From NCBI GenBank assembly GCA_034638255.1, contig JAWPGT010000094.1, positions 1 through 64,000 of the forward strand: a DNA stretch of 64,000 nucleotides, given 5' to 3'. This document shows, piece by piece, positions 11,409 through 21,658 of this stretch (its first letter is position 1; every line of letters begins with the position of its first letter). The notes below the pieces were generated by a model, which had not been told where the DNA came from, made no database searches, and worked only from the letters and a program-made list of their open reading frames with translations. This DNA comes from Coprinus comatus (taxonomy: Eukaryota > Basidiomycota > Agaricomycetes > Agaricales > Agaricaceae). The position numbers and the translations under genes were made by a program.

Positions 11409-11614
11409 AATGTTATGACCACGAACCGTTAAGCTGAACACTCCTGGAACTTAAACGCTAGAGTGCAGTCGTGTAGGAACGTGCGATCAATAAACACTCT
11501 GCTGCAATCTCAAGGCCTTTCAACCTAGTGACCGAGAGGTATGGAGACAGAGATGTATAAGGGCTACAACAGAAGAGATTAAAGCTTAAGGCTTTAATCG
11601 TCTACTACATCGAG

Positions 11615-11622
11615 TATTTATA
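11615..11622 (-). promoter_or_regulatory. LTR TATA box
   Basis: Minus-strand TATAAATA within GTATAAATACTCG of the 5' LTR. The self-complementary AAGCTTTAATCT begins 35 bases downstream at 11587, a normal distance for transcription initiation. The other LTR has the same sequence. Confidence 0.75.
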
Positions 11623-11890
11623 CTATTCTAGGGATGTACCTAATAATAGCTACTAACTAATATATAACCTAATACTCGTCATCGCTTTATAATCTACTCC
11701 ATACACAATGCTAGAACTGTCAACAGGAGTAGGTGAGACATCGGGGTCGGGGACTATTTACTCCATATACAATGAAAGATTAGTCAACAGGAGTAAAATG
11801 ACGAAACAGATAACTAATACTGGAGCTGGGGAAATGTATACTTCTAAGCATAAGTGGAGTCTCATACTTAGTTCGACGTTAGGTCATAAC

Positions 11891-11919
11891 GATGTCATAG
11901 TGATGTCACTGTGATGTCA
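11891..11919 (-). promoter_or_regulatory. Three phased GATGTCA sites in LTR U3
   Basis: GATGTCA occurs at 11891, 11902 and 11913, spaced exactly 11 bp. On the element strand these are TGACATC half-sites close to the CRE/bZIP consensus. They lie about 270-300 bp upstream of the TATA box. The same triplet is at 4259, 4270 and 4281 in the other LTR. Enhancer function is inferred from spacing and sequence. Confidence 0.5.
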
Positions 11920-12046
11920 CCGGGGAATGGTATGTCAAGCGGAGTCGTCCATGGTGTCATCATTGGGAATGAGTTCGGGGAAGATGGCGAACAAGTCTTC
12001 CTCGGTGGTGGTGGTACGGGCCGGTGGTTTGGGTGGACTCGTAACA

Positions 12047-12051
12047 GCAAG
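12047..12051. repeat. LTR element target-site duplication, right copy
   Basis: GCAAG immediately after the 5' LTR, matching 3775-3779. It also encodes part of the DDAC segment of LINE ORF2, so the insertion point lies right at the reverse-transcriptase active site. Confidence 0.9.
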
Positions 12052-14170
12052 CATCGTCTACATACCCTAGTGCATCTTCATCCTCGTTATTTGGGATTTC
12101 TATCAGGTCTGCATTGTAGAGTAAGTAGATCAGCATTGATGCTGGATCGCCTTGGCCAATTCCATTCTTGACTGATATTGCATCCGATATGTAATCGTCG
12201 AATCTGAGGTGTGTTTGCCTATCTTGTAGTAGAGCATTCACAAAGTTTACGTAGATGGATGGTATCTTCCTTTTCTTCATGTTGTGGAGTAGCCTATCTG
12301 TCACCGCATTTGGAAATGCTCCTTCGACATCAAGGTAGAGTACTGATACCACCTTTCCTTGTCTCCATGCATCTTTGACCTTGTTTACCAGATGATGCAC
12401 TGCGTCCGTTGTTGCCCTACATGGTCGGCCGCCGTAATGATTGTTTGGTAACAGTTGGTTGTGTTCGATCAGTTGGGAAACCTCTTCGGTTACTATTGCT
12501 GTCAATAACTTTGCCATTGTGCATAGTAGAGCTATGGGGCGGTAGGCTTTGGGTATTTCGTAACTTGGCTTCCCTGGTTTTCGTAGTACCACTGTTGTGA
12601 ATGTTCGCCATCCTTTATGGTAGTGTCCTGAGTCCAGTATGGCGTTGTAGATACCAGTCAAATAGGGTGTAATCAACACTGATGCTCGCTGAAGGACGCA
12701 ATTGGGGAGTCCATCTGGGCCTGGGGCTTTGTGTGGAGAGAGTCGCTTGATATTCTCTTGTACTTGCTCCGTAGTTACCCTGTTGCGTGCTTGTCTTGGT
12801 TCTGGATATACAAAGTTTTGAGGCACCGATGACGTGTTCGGAGGGTTTGGGAAAAACATCTCACCCAGTATTGTGGCCTTTTCTTCGTTACTGGTGTATC
12901 TTGTTTCAGTTCCTTCTACACTTTGCGATTTCAGGGTTGGTATCCTAGGTGCTCCTCCATCACCAACTGGTTCGGTAACATATTTATTGGCCATCCAGAT
13001 CTCTCTCTCTGTAGCTTCCTCTAGGAAAGCCTCCCAATGGTCCCTTTTCGCTTGTGTAATAGCTCTGGTGTATCTTCGTTTGATGGTGTTGAGTGCTGTT
13101 CTACTTGGGTGACCAGGTGGTGCCTGAAACTTTTTGACTTCACGATTCAACCGGTTATGTTCCTTCTTGAGTTGCTCCAAGTCTTTACTCCACCAACGCT
13201 TCATATAAGGTGTCTCTTTCACCAGTGGTATGTTCCCCTCTGTAGCTGTCTGTAGGATCCTAGTAAGACTCTCTATCTGTTTGTCGATCTCTTCCCCTGA
13301 ACCAATATCTTCTGGGCCTCTGAGCTCCCACAGTCTACTTTCGACTTCCTTATTGAATGCTTCCCAATTTGCCTCGCGAAAGTTTCTCCGTGGTGCTGGG
13401 GCTGTCTTCTTGATTGGAATTTCAAGTATTGTCGCTATTGGGAAGTGATCTGTATTGGGTGGTTGCCAGTCATGGTACACGTCGCAGTTGACTATAAAGT
13501 CTGAGGTGTGTGAGGTCGCGAAGACATTATCTGGTCTTGTGAATCTCTTGGAACGGTGGTTGCAGATGGTAGGGATCCCTTTTGGGAGGGCTAGAGTCAT
13601 ATCGTGGTCCGCTAACATTTCTATCAGTTTCTGTGTACGTCGTGCATTCCGACCTCTGAACAGGTCAAAATCCTCGTCGCGGTCCCACATCTGATGGTGG
13701 CGATTAAAGTCTCCACACCATAACATATGCCTTCCTTCATCACCCTGGAGCTCATTATGGTGGGTTCTCAAGTATTCCTTTAACAAGTCCTGTGTAGAGT
13801 CTGTTTCACATGGATTGTATATGTTGAATATTGAGAGAGTACCGAACTCGCCTTTAATTTTTATTGCTGTAATATCATTTGTTGCTGGTAGTACTATTTC
13901 TTCCCAGCTGTTGGTATCAAGTTTGTCGTTGACCCATATGCCTGATCGAACTTTGCCTTCCAGGGTCTTGCGTGCTGAGGGATATACTTGTCGGAATTTT
14001 TGGGGTGTGCGGATGTTCCCTACTGCTGTAAGATGAGGTTCTTGTATGAGAATGACATCCCAGTTGTCACGCAGGTTGGAGTTAAGAAGGTGTAGGTGGG
14101 CGCTAGTGGATTTGTTGAGATTAATTTGAAGAATTCGCAGTCGGTTAAAGTTGTCTGGTTGTACAATCAT
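12047..14170 (-). pseudogene. LINE ORF2, 5' part (APE endonuclease and reverse transcriptase)
   Basis: The first 708 codons of ORF2. An exonuclease-endonuclease-phosphatase domain occupies roughly residues 10-240, with the LRILQINLNKS start, the ILIQEPHL catalytic Glu segment, a GDFNRHH motif and the NTDHFPI motif near its end. A reverse transcriptase follows, with KAPGPDGLPN, the AYRPIALL segment, the VLYLDVEGAF motif and GYVDDACC at the active site, immediately before the LTR insertion. The start codon at 14170 overlaps the ORF1 stop (ATGA), suggesting termination-reinitiation. Beyond 12046 the frame reads into LTR sequence and is not LINE protein. Confidence 0.88.
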
Positions 14171-15992
14171 TGGAAAATATTAAGGTTACGGGTTTCCATT
14201 TGCTGAGTTTGAGGATTGTTCAGAGGTAGTGTTTCTGGTTCGAAAACTGGGTAATAGGGGAGGAGGTTCTCTGGCATCTTTGCATTTAACTCGTTTACCT
14301 TTTCCAAATATTTTGGACAAGATGTTGAGTACGCCTGGTGGTTGTCACCACAGTTGACACATCGTGCGTCATTAGTCCATGGACATGTGTCCTTGCCACT
14401 TCGATGCCCTTTTTTACCACATCGACCACATGTATCCTCCTTCTGTATACATTCAGCTGCATAGTGACCCCATCCTTGACATTTGGAACATCTCACCGGG
14501 GTTTTATTATCCTTTTCAACCATGTACTTTAAGTGGCGTAGGTTGATTTGCTTGTCCACCTGGAGGATTCTGTTTGTGATGTTGACATCCGACAAACGTA
14601 TCAGCAGGTGAGCTACAGCCTGATCAGGCCTCCGATATTGAACTTGTTTGGCCCAACGTGCATTTGCCAGGATGCCATCTTCCCAGCCATTGTCTGCTAT
14701 AAGGTCTGCTATGTGTTCCTCATTTGTTGGGTCAAACGTTTGACATGGCACAAACTTGACAATAAAGGAGTAGGTTCTTTTTGTGAAGTCGACTGTGATG
14801 CCTATCTTGGACCGAAATGCTAAGGAGTTTGATGGTACGCGCAACCAGGAGGCCATTGTGGTGCTGTCAGCTGTCATTTTGATACCTCCTCGGGGCATTT
14901 TCATTACGTTCTTGAATCCTGAGCCCTCTGGCGCTCCGGCTTCGAGAAGCGCTTTATTGAGTCGGTCTGTAATATCAGTGTTGCTGATTTGTGTGAAGGC
15001 GTGGGTGAGCCGACATCCAGGATGAATTGCATTGTCTTGTTCTTTTCCCTTTCCTTGATTCTGTCGATGTCTGTCCATTGATTGCCTAGATTGATGGCTT
15101 TGTTTCCTGGTTGGTGGTGAGAAGGGGGATATCCAGTGTGTGCGTCGAATTGGGGTGGGTGTTGAGAATGGGAGTGTGGGTATGGAGGATTCCATAACTG
15201 CGTGATTGGAACCTGGGGCGGAAATCCGGCCTGGTTGGCGACTGCACTGTAGGACGGTCTACCGTTGGTTTTACTTCCTTGTTGTCGAAGTTCGGCTGTC
15301 GCTTCCTCCAGTGCACGGGTGGCCCGGTCGATCCCATCCCTGTTTCTGTTTTCGGATTCCACCAGTATTTGTTTCAATTGTTCGAGGTCTAAGTTTCTTA
15401 CCTGTGTGGGCTCCTCGTCAATGATACCCTCGGGCTTATCTCCTGCTGGCTGCCTTTCGACAACCTCCCTTGGTGTGCTCAGTATTGTTGCCATGGCCAT
15501 AAACAGTTGACGGAGTTCAGGTTTGTGGCTTTTGGTCCATAGTCGCATCTCCGTAAGTTTGGCAATTATGTTTACTAGTTTGGTGTCACGGTCTACATTG
15601 TCGTCCTTATTCCCGATTGGAAGGTCATAGTGGTTTGCAATCGTACTCCATGCTGCCTCTTCCTCCGTTGGCTTTTTCGTTCTGGGGTCCCTGGCGCTTA
15701 TGCCAGAGGTTCTACTTGCCAACCGGCTTGCTGGACGTGTTGAGCCGACTTTGTTAGCTGTACTGGTTGGGAGAGGTGGTGGTGCTTTGGTGAGTTTTCC
15801 GTTTGCCACTTGGCCGGGGCTAGGGAGTGGAGATGGTGACGAGTACTGTGCGAGGCTGGAGGGTGGGGATTGGCTCGTAGGGGAGCTGCTTCGTTCCCGA
15901 ATGACTTTTTGTCTTGCAGTTGTCGGCCAATAGCCATGCAATGTTGTATTACTATTACTTTGCGAGCTCGTCCGCTGGGCTGGTGCGTCCAT
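14167..15992 (-). pseudogene. LINE ORF1 (nucleic-acid-binding, zinc knuckles), frameshifted
   Basis: ORF1 of the LINE. The first in-frame ATG is at 15992, about 80 bases from the element 5' end. The N-terminal half is Ser/Pro-rich and disordered, followed by a short helical segment. The C-terminal half has an RRM-like/esterase-like middle region and three CCHC-type knuckles (CSKCQGWGHYAAEC, CGRCGKKGHRSGKDTC, CVNCGDNHQAYSTSC). The N-terminal frame and the zinc-knuckle frame differ by one base. The switch lies around 15000-15030 and requires loss of one base or a -1 shift. The stop overlaps the ORF2 start. The product would coat element RNA, as in other LINEs; that role comes from family knowledge. 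Confidence 0.82.
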
Positions 15993-16074
15993 GACTGTCT
16001 CTTTGCTGTGTTTGGGCAGCTCAGATTCGGGGTCCTGGTCGGAGTGCCAAGTGGTACGGGTCCAAGAATAGTTC

Positions 16075-16086
16075 ACAGCACTGTTC
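16075..16086. repeat. LINE target-site duplication, right copy
   Basis: Perfect second copy of the 12-mer ACAGCACTGTTC found at 1494-1505. It abuts the 5' end of the minus-strand LINE, which shows that the element is full length at its 5' end rather than 5'-truncated. Confidence 0.93.
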
Positions 16087-16831
16087 TAACGTGTTTCTAA
16101 CAATCCGAATTTACACCTTGTTTCAATCGAAGGAGTCAGGAACATCGATATGGCCTCGGTTGAAGTTCCAGAAGCGAGTACCAGTTTTTTTCTCTCCACT
16201 TTCTTCTATTCTTAGAGACCAATGGAGAAGATGGGAAACTCGAAAATGAGGCAACGTGCGGTCCTTGTTCGAAGAGTATAGCACACGAAACTTTTTTCTT
16301 GTCTTGGAATGTACGATAGCCTACGATAGTAAGTCCATCGATAAAACGATGGTGGGGTTCGGCCGTTAATGTGTATACTGCTCTCCTCCCTTACATTCTA
16401 AAAAGGCAGAGTAAACGTCACCACACAACAATTCAATGAAGAGTATACCTGATAAATCGGCTTGAAACTCAGGAATATTTTGTTCCAGAACAGAGCCAAC
16501 AGATGTCTCAGTTGGAACATCTGTATTTTCTCGAAGCCAGAGGATTACCGGAGATCGCATTGACCTTGTATGCTGCTACATACATCGCATCGAAGAGATT
16601 GTTATAGACATAGAGCGTGTTATCATTTTGTTCTCTACCTTTTAACCTTGTTGGTCAAGGTGACCGAGTGTTGCTAAAGTATTTGTTATATTCTGATCTG
16701 AACACTCGTACGGATTCACGTAGGTGGTGAGTCAAGGGTACAATGTCGAGTTGTCACCATCAGTCTTGAAGATAGTCAGTCACTCGTGACTGGATCATTA
16801 TTGAACGCGTCGCGTGTGATGGGTTGTGATC
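16087..16831. other. Intergenic, no gene seen
   Basis: About 745 bases between the LINE and RAD17. No coding frame with domain or splice support on either strand. It presumably contains the RAD17 promoter. Confidence 0.5.
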
Positions 16832-19690
16832 ATGCCTCCAAAACGAGTCACAAAACCTAAACCCACAGTCGCAAAGCTTGGCGTATCGACCACCTCTCAG
16901 CCGGCTACGGCCTCACAGAGACGATTTAATCCCCTCACCGCGGTATATAGTACCTCTAACAATTTTTGTGAAAGTAATTCACTATATATAACAGTTCAAA
17001 CTTCCGCCATCATCATCTCAAGAATCGCCGCTGAAGAATGTTAAAGGAAAAGAAAAGGCAATAGATACGGGAGTACAAATTGAAAGCGATACAGGTATGT
17101 TGATAGTTATAGTAATTCAAATCTAGCCTTAATGTTTACTTCAGAAGATCGACTATGGGTGGATTTATATGAGCCAACGACTGAGGTGAACATTACCTGT
17201 TCCATCTATCTTTACTTTCACATTAACTGTCTTTTAAACATTAGGTAGAACTCGCAGTACATATAAAGAAGGTAGAAGATGTACGACGGTGGTTTACAGA
17301 AGCGTTCGAAGGTGGACCTTCTGGTAAACTAAGGCGATATCGGGTACATATACGTTACCCTTTCCAGTTTGACATCTTGCAACTCACGACACACCACAGA
17401 GAATTCTTGTCTTGACTGGCACCTCAGGATCAGGAAAAACTACGACTGTGCGAGTGTTAGCTCGCGAGTTAGGGTTCGAAGTTTTAGAATGGCGAAATAC
17501 GATTGGCGAAACATCATCGTGGGGTATGAAAACTGATTCCTCACTGCTAATAACTCTGATATCTGAAATATTATTAGGTTCATCATTTGACGATCCCAAT
17601 GACTACGAATCTACCTTTACCAAATTTGAGGCATTTCTAAACAGAGCAACAAGCTGTCGCAGTTTATTCCCTGATTCGGAACCATCCTCATCCAACGTAC
17701 ATTCACCTCGCTTGACTCAAAGCAAAACACACAACTCAGGCTCACAGTCAAAACACGTGGTTCTCCTGGAAGACCTCCCCAACATCCTCCATGCACAAAC
17801 GCAAATCCAATTTCACTCTGCCCTTCGTTTATTCATCGACTCAACTTCCACTTCCACTTCTACAAATCCCATCCCTATTGTCATTATTCTTAGTGATGCG
17901 ACTATGAGAGGTGAAACCCGTGATGAAATTCTAAGTAGTGGAGGTGGAAAGGGTAGAGACAAGAGTGATATTCTTGATATTCGAACTGTTTTGCCTAAAG
18001 ACCTTTTAGGTGGACCTTATGTTACACAGATCGCGTATGTGTCTTCTCAACATCTCTACGTTGTGTCATTTGAATTGACAGTGTGAATAGATTTAATCCT
18101 ATTGCCGCAACATTAATGAAAAAGGCTCTCACTTCCCTCGTCGGCCGACATTTCTCCTCTTCTACATCTTCCTACTCTCGATCCCAACTTTCCCAATCAC
18201 AATCTCGCCATTCTCAAGCTCGAAAATCAGACCCGCATCTTAAAGATTTAATAGACAGTACCATTGAATCCGCAAACGGCGACATCCGCAGTGCAATTAC
18301 AACCCTTCAATTCAGCTACACTTCCCTCAATGCACTAGATACCTCTAATAATAGTACTCGTGGTGCTAAATCCAAGAAAGGAACGAAACGTTCAGTATTA
18401 TTGGAAGCTTCAACGAAGCGTGAATCCAGCTTGGCGTTGTTCCATTTAATGGGAAAAGTTTTGTACAACAAACGTTCGTTTTACGTTCCTCTTTTTCTGC
18501 CTGCTATGAATATACATCTGATGTCATTCGTACATTTTTATAGGTAAAGGAGATCCCTCAAACGCATCCGCTTCAGCAAAAGATTTGCAAAGAGAAGCTG
18601 AATTGGATGAACAGCTTAAGGATCCACCAAAATTACCACTACATCTTAAAGCTCATGAACGAAGAGCAAGTCGCGTCGATGTTGATGTACGTTTTTTTCC
18701 TCCCCCTTCTCCCTTCCTCAATAAAATGATGATTTACACACACGTACAATACTATGTTTAGACTCTATATGCCGACTCGCCTATCGATTCATCGCTCTTC
18801 TCACTCTATATTCACCAAAATTATACTCAGTTCTGTAACGAATTAGAAGAAACTGAAGGTGTAATTGATTGGTTAAGTTGGGTAGATAGTAGTGGTGGCG
18901 AAGCTGTAAGTCTCTCTCATATCCTCTTCACTTTCCTTCAGAATTAAATGAAACAAACTAATTGTTTTTCTCTCTTTTTATTTTTTATTTTTATGTATGT
19001 AGTGGTATCAAGCAAATCCTCATTGTTTTCATCTTCTTACATTAGGAACTCTTCATTCACTTCCATCTCCAGTCCAACGACGTTCTCAGAAGGTTTATAA
19101 ACCTGAATATTTTGAGAATTTGATCAAGGAAAAGGAAGCCTGGGAAGCTGTTGGTGATACTCGATATTGGTTAATGTTGAATCAAGGTTCGATGCTGGGG
19201 TTGTCATCTGAGTTTATGAATCCAGTTGCGTATTTTTTCTTATTTCTTATTTCTTTTTTTCGTTGATGGATTTTGGGGTTGTATTTGTACTTACGGTATT
19301 TCTGTTTTTTCTTTCTTTATTTATTTTCAGGCAACATCGAGATGGAGTAAATTGGAAGTGGCATTGGAATTAGGGGCAGTTTTGAAATTGAAATCTCAAG
19401 CTCAAGCTCAAACCCAAACTCAAATATCAAGAGAAAAAATTCATCTTCCAGTTTCACATACATTGTTTTCAAGAATGGCATTTATGAAGGGACAGAATGG
19501 ACAACAACAAGTTGATGAAAATGATACTTTTGGTGGTAATGAACATCAATTGTTTGTTCGTGAAGATGAACTTGGTATTGGTTTTAATTCTATGTTGTCA
19601 TCGTCAAGGAATAATATTGGATTGGGAGTAAGAGAGGAAGAGGGTGCTGTTGGTGGATGGTTGGAAAGTGATGATATTGAAGAATTTTAG
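16832..19690 (+). CDS. RAD17: Checkpoint clamp loader Rad17/Rad24
   Basis: Ten exons: 16832-16942, 16995-17094, 17145-17185, 17245-17343, 17400-18034, 18082-18473, 18544-18686, 18762-18905, 19003-19224, 19331-19690. All phases agree, giving 748 aa. The start is the ATG of MPPKRVTK. Features: DRLWVDLYEPTTE before the ATPase domain, Walker A GTSGSGKT at residues 124-131, Walker-B-like LLEDLPN, RFNPIA and NGDIRSAITTLQF, all as in Rad17 proteins. The family loads the 9-1-1 clamp at damaged DNA in the nucleus and activates the ATR-type checkpoint. The C-terminus is acidic and disordered. Introns are about 47-106 nt. The family assignment is firm; individual exon edges are hand-called. Confidence 0.88.
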
Positions 19691-21542
19691 TGCTCTTTTT
19701 TTATTTATAGCGTGCCTAATATTTTTGAACAGCGATGTGAAAGCTTCCTAGAATTTATTCTTGATTTGTGCGATGATTGGTTCAGGTTCAATTTGGAAGT
19801 CATCATCACACAGAGGGATCAACGGGAGCGATTGTGAACCCAATTCGTCGATTGGCTTTGAAACCGATCGGGATACATTCGTGTGGTGCCACTCAAGCGC
19901 TCAGTGTCTAGATTCCCGTTGTCCCTTGGGACTTGGGCATTTAGTATTCTAACATGGAACATAGATTTCTCTGCTCCTCTACCTATGGTTCGTTTTGAAT
20001 CTTTCTTCTCATATCTCGAATAATTGCTTCCGCTGGATGTCGATTCAGGCACACATCACCAATGTTAATCCTTCAAGAATTCCACAAAACCTACTTCCCC
20101 TTTCCTTCTTTCTAATCCTTTCATTCGTGCTATGTGTTCCGTCAGTGACGCAACTTTGTGGAGTAGTAGGAGAAAAGCTCATAATTCGGTATCCTAACGC
20201 TTGTCATTAAAATCACTTAGTGCACATTGTAACATCGATATTTCTCAATACAAGCAACTTAGGTGCAAATAAGGGAGAAGGTTGGGTCTTTGACCACTAT
20301 GCCTTGTTCGCCACCGCTCGTTTTTCAAATATGTTGGGTTCTTTGGATCAATTATCTTGATCACCCCCCGTAAAGCCCCCGCAATCGTTCTTCTTCCCCG
20401 TTCACCGAATCCCATGAAATCAAAACATGCTTGTAATTTTATTTTTGTCTGGCGTCAGCTGCCTCTGATTTCCGGGAAAGTCTCCATAGTTTTGAGCCTA
20501 CTTAAATAGTACACGACTGTTCTGACCCGGTCCATTGTCCATTCCTCCCTCACTGCATGTCGAAGAAGATTTGGAGTAAGGCGTGGTTTTGTCTTGTTGC
20601 TGGGAGGAGTTACATACACCCTATTTGTGAATATCCATCAAATACATACTGTTCAAATTTCACATCACTGTGATATTGTGTTGGCGTGACTTCATTTTGT
20701 TTTTGTTAGCTCTTGAAGTCACCTAATGATAATTTCATTTAACCACCCTTCTTTTAGAATTTAAAGCCAGTTCTAGGCCTACCAACAGATTTCTACACCA
20801 TTCTCTGGTCTGTATGTAATCAACCCGACTGTGGTTTTAATTCCAAACACTACAAGTATATTGTAACACTTTTATTCACATTCTAACCATCATAAGAGGA
20901 GTAGATAAGTATATACATCCTTAACCGCGCTTGAAACAACGATCAGCACAAGATCAGTATCTTGTGCGAGAGCGTTAGTGCTAAAGATGGAACATTGAAG
21001 CCGTCTTTGCAACTCCGACGTCCTAAAAAACGTGAGCTATCGGCGGTCCACTACATTGTCATTTTACATTCATTCCAACTTGACTGTGCCACGACTCATG
21101 CCAATCCAAAGCATTTCTCTTTACAAAGTTGAAAGCGCAATTAGATAGATTTGCCAGCAACGGTTAGATGGTTGGACCTGGCTGCGGCCTCTGGAAAGGA
21201 CTATTAATAGGTTTCATACCTGGAACGAAATTACCTGCAGACCCATGTTCCCTTGGCCTTCCATTGTTCATCCAGATGAGCACAACATTCAATTATTCAT
21301 TGTGAAGCGGATGCTCCACTTCTTTTAGGTCTCTCGAAATCCAGCTTGGAATGATTGGATACAGTTAAATACTTGCCAACATGACACCACAATCGCCCCT
21401 GATTAGAATTATGATACCAGCGCCAGGCATTCATGTAAAAATGCCGTTTCAACAGCATTAGTGCCATCATCCAATTGAAAAACAAGACAATAACCCTTGG
21501 GTCAAAATTTCCGCGTCCATAGATGGGTACCCGGCGGGATAT
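19691..21542. other. Intergenic, no gene seen
   Basis: About 1.85 kb between RAD17 and the inverted-repeat arm. The open frames present are short, overlap on opposite strands and show no domains. I found no tRNA-like or repeat structure. Confidence 0.5.
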
Positions 21543-21565
21543 GCAGGGTTCAGTTTCAAAAAAAC

Positions 21566-21572
21566 TATAAAG
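21566..21572 (+). promoter_or_regulatory. TATA box of arm-A gene
   Basis: TATAAAG within ACTATAAAGTAGGG, 93 bases before the start codon. It is conserved in arm B (39118-39112 on the minus strand). Confidence 0.55.
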
Positions 21573-21658
21573 TAGGGCGCGCAAGAACAGAAACCAACAT
21601 CGGCTTCCTTCGAAATCTTCCAACTTTTACAGATATCCCCCCCACATTCGTTTCACAA

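Larger units (their letters stand above)
10337..11410 (-). other. Chromovirus leader between 5' LTR and gag ATG, free of ATG
   Basis: About 1.07 kb of internal leader. In element sense it contains no ATG at all, and the transcribed part of the LTR (11587-11411) has none either, so the gag ATG is the first on the RNA. Bases 10339-10849 form an open frame in phase with gag. The rest, 10853-11396, has stops in that frame and holds the tandem repeat described separately. Confidence 0.8.
3780..12046 (-). mobile_element. Ty3/gypsy chromovirus LTR retrotransposon inserted in the LINE
   Basis: An 8,267-bp element transcribed on the minus strand, bounded by TGTTA...TAACA termini and a 5-bp duplication. 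Order in the sense direction: 5' LTR, self-priming-type PBS, a long AUG-free leader, gag, pol (protease, RT, RNase H, integrase, chromodomain), an extra zinc-knuckle ORF, polypurine tract, 3' LTR. The integrase lies after RT/RNase H and ends in a chromodomain, which defines chromoviruses. The LTRs differ by a single indel, so the insertion is recent. Single-base frame breaks in pol and in the extra ORF, both near runs of four C, suggest either decay, frameshifting or sequence error. Confidence 0.95.
11411..12046 (-). repeat. 5' LTR
   Basis: A 636-bp LTR at the upstream end of the element. It contains, in the sense direction, three phased GATGTCA/TGACATC sites, a TATA box (11622-11615), the predicted transcription start (about 11587) and U5. 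Two imperfect ~45-bp direct repeats, each built around CAATG...GTCAACAGGAGTA, lie at about 11696-11800. Confidence 0.95.
1506..16074 (-). mobile_element. Full-length LINE (non-LTR retrotransposon), Tad-like, interrupted by an LTR element
   Basis: A non-LTR retrotransposon on the minus strand. In order it has a short 5' leader (16074-15993), ORF1 with three zinc knuckles, ORF2 with endonuclease, reverse transcriptase and RNase H, a 3' UTR (1908-1530) and a 24-nt poly(A) tail (T-run 1506-1529). Twelve-base target duplications flank it. Removing the inserted LTR element (3780-12046) and one 5-bp duplication leaves about 6.30 kb. APE endonuclease plus RNase H in ORF2 and CCHC knuckles in ORF1 fit the fungal Tad clade. 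This copy is inactive: ORF2 is split by the LTR element and ORF1 carries a one-base frameshift. The clade assignment is my inference from domain order. Confidence 0.9.
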
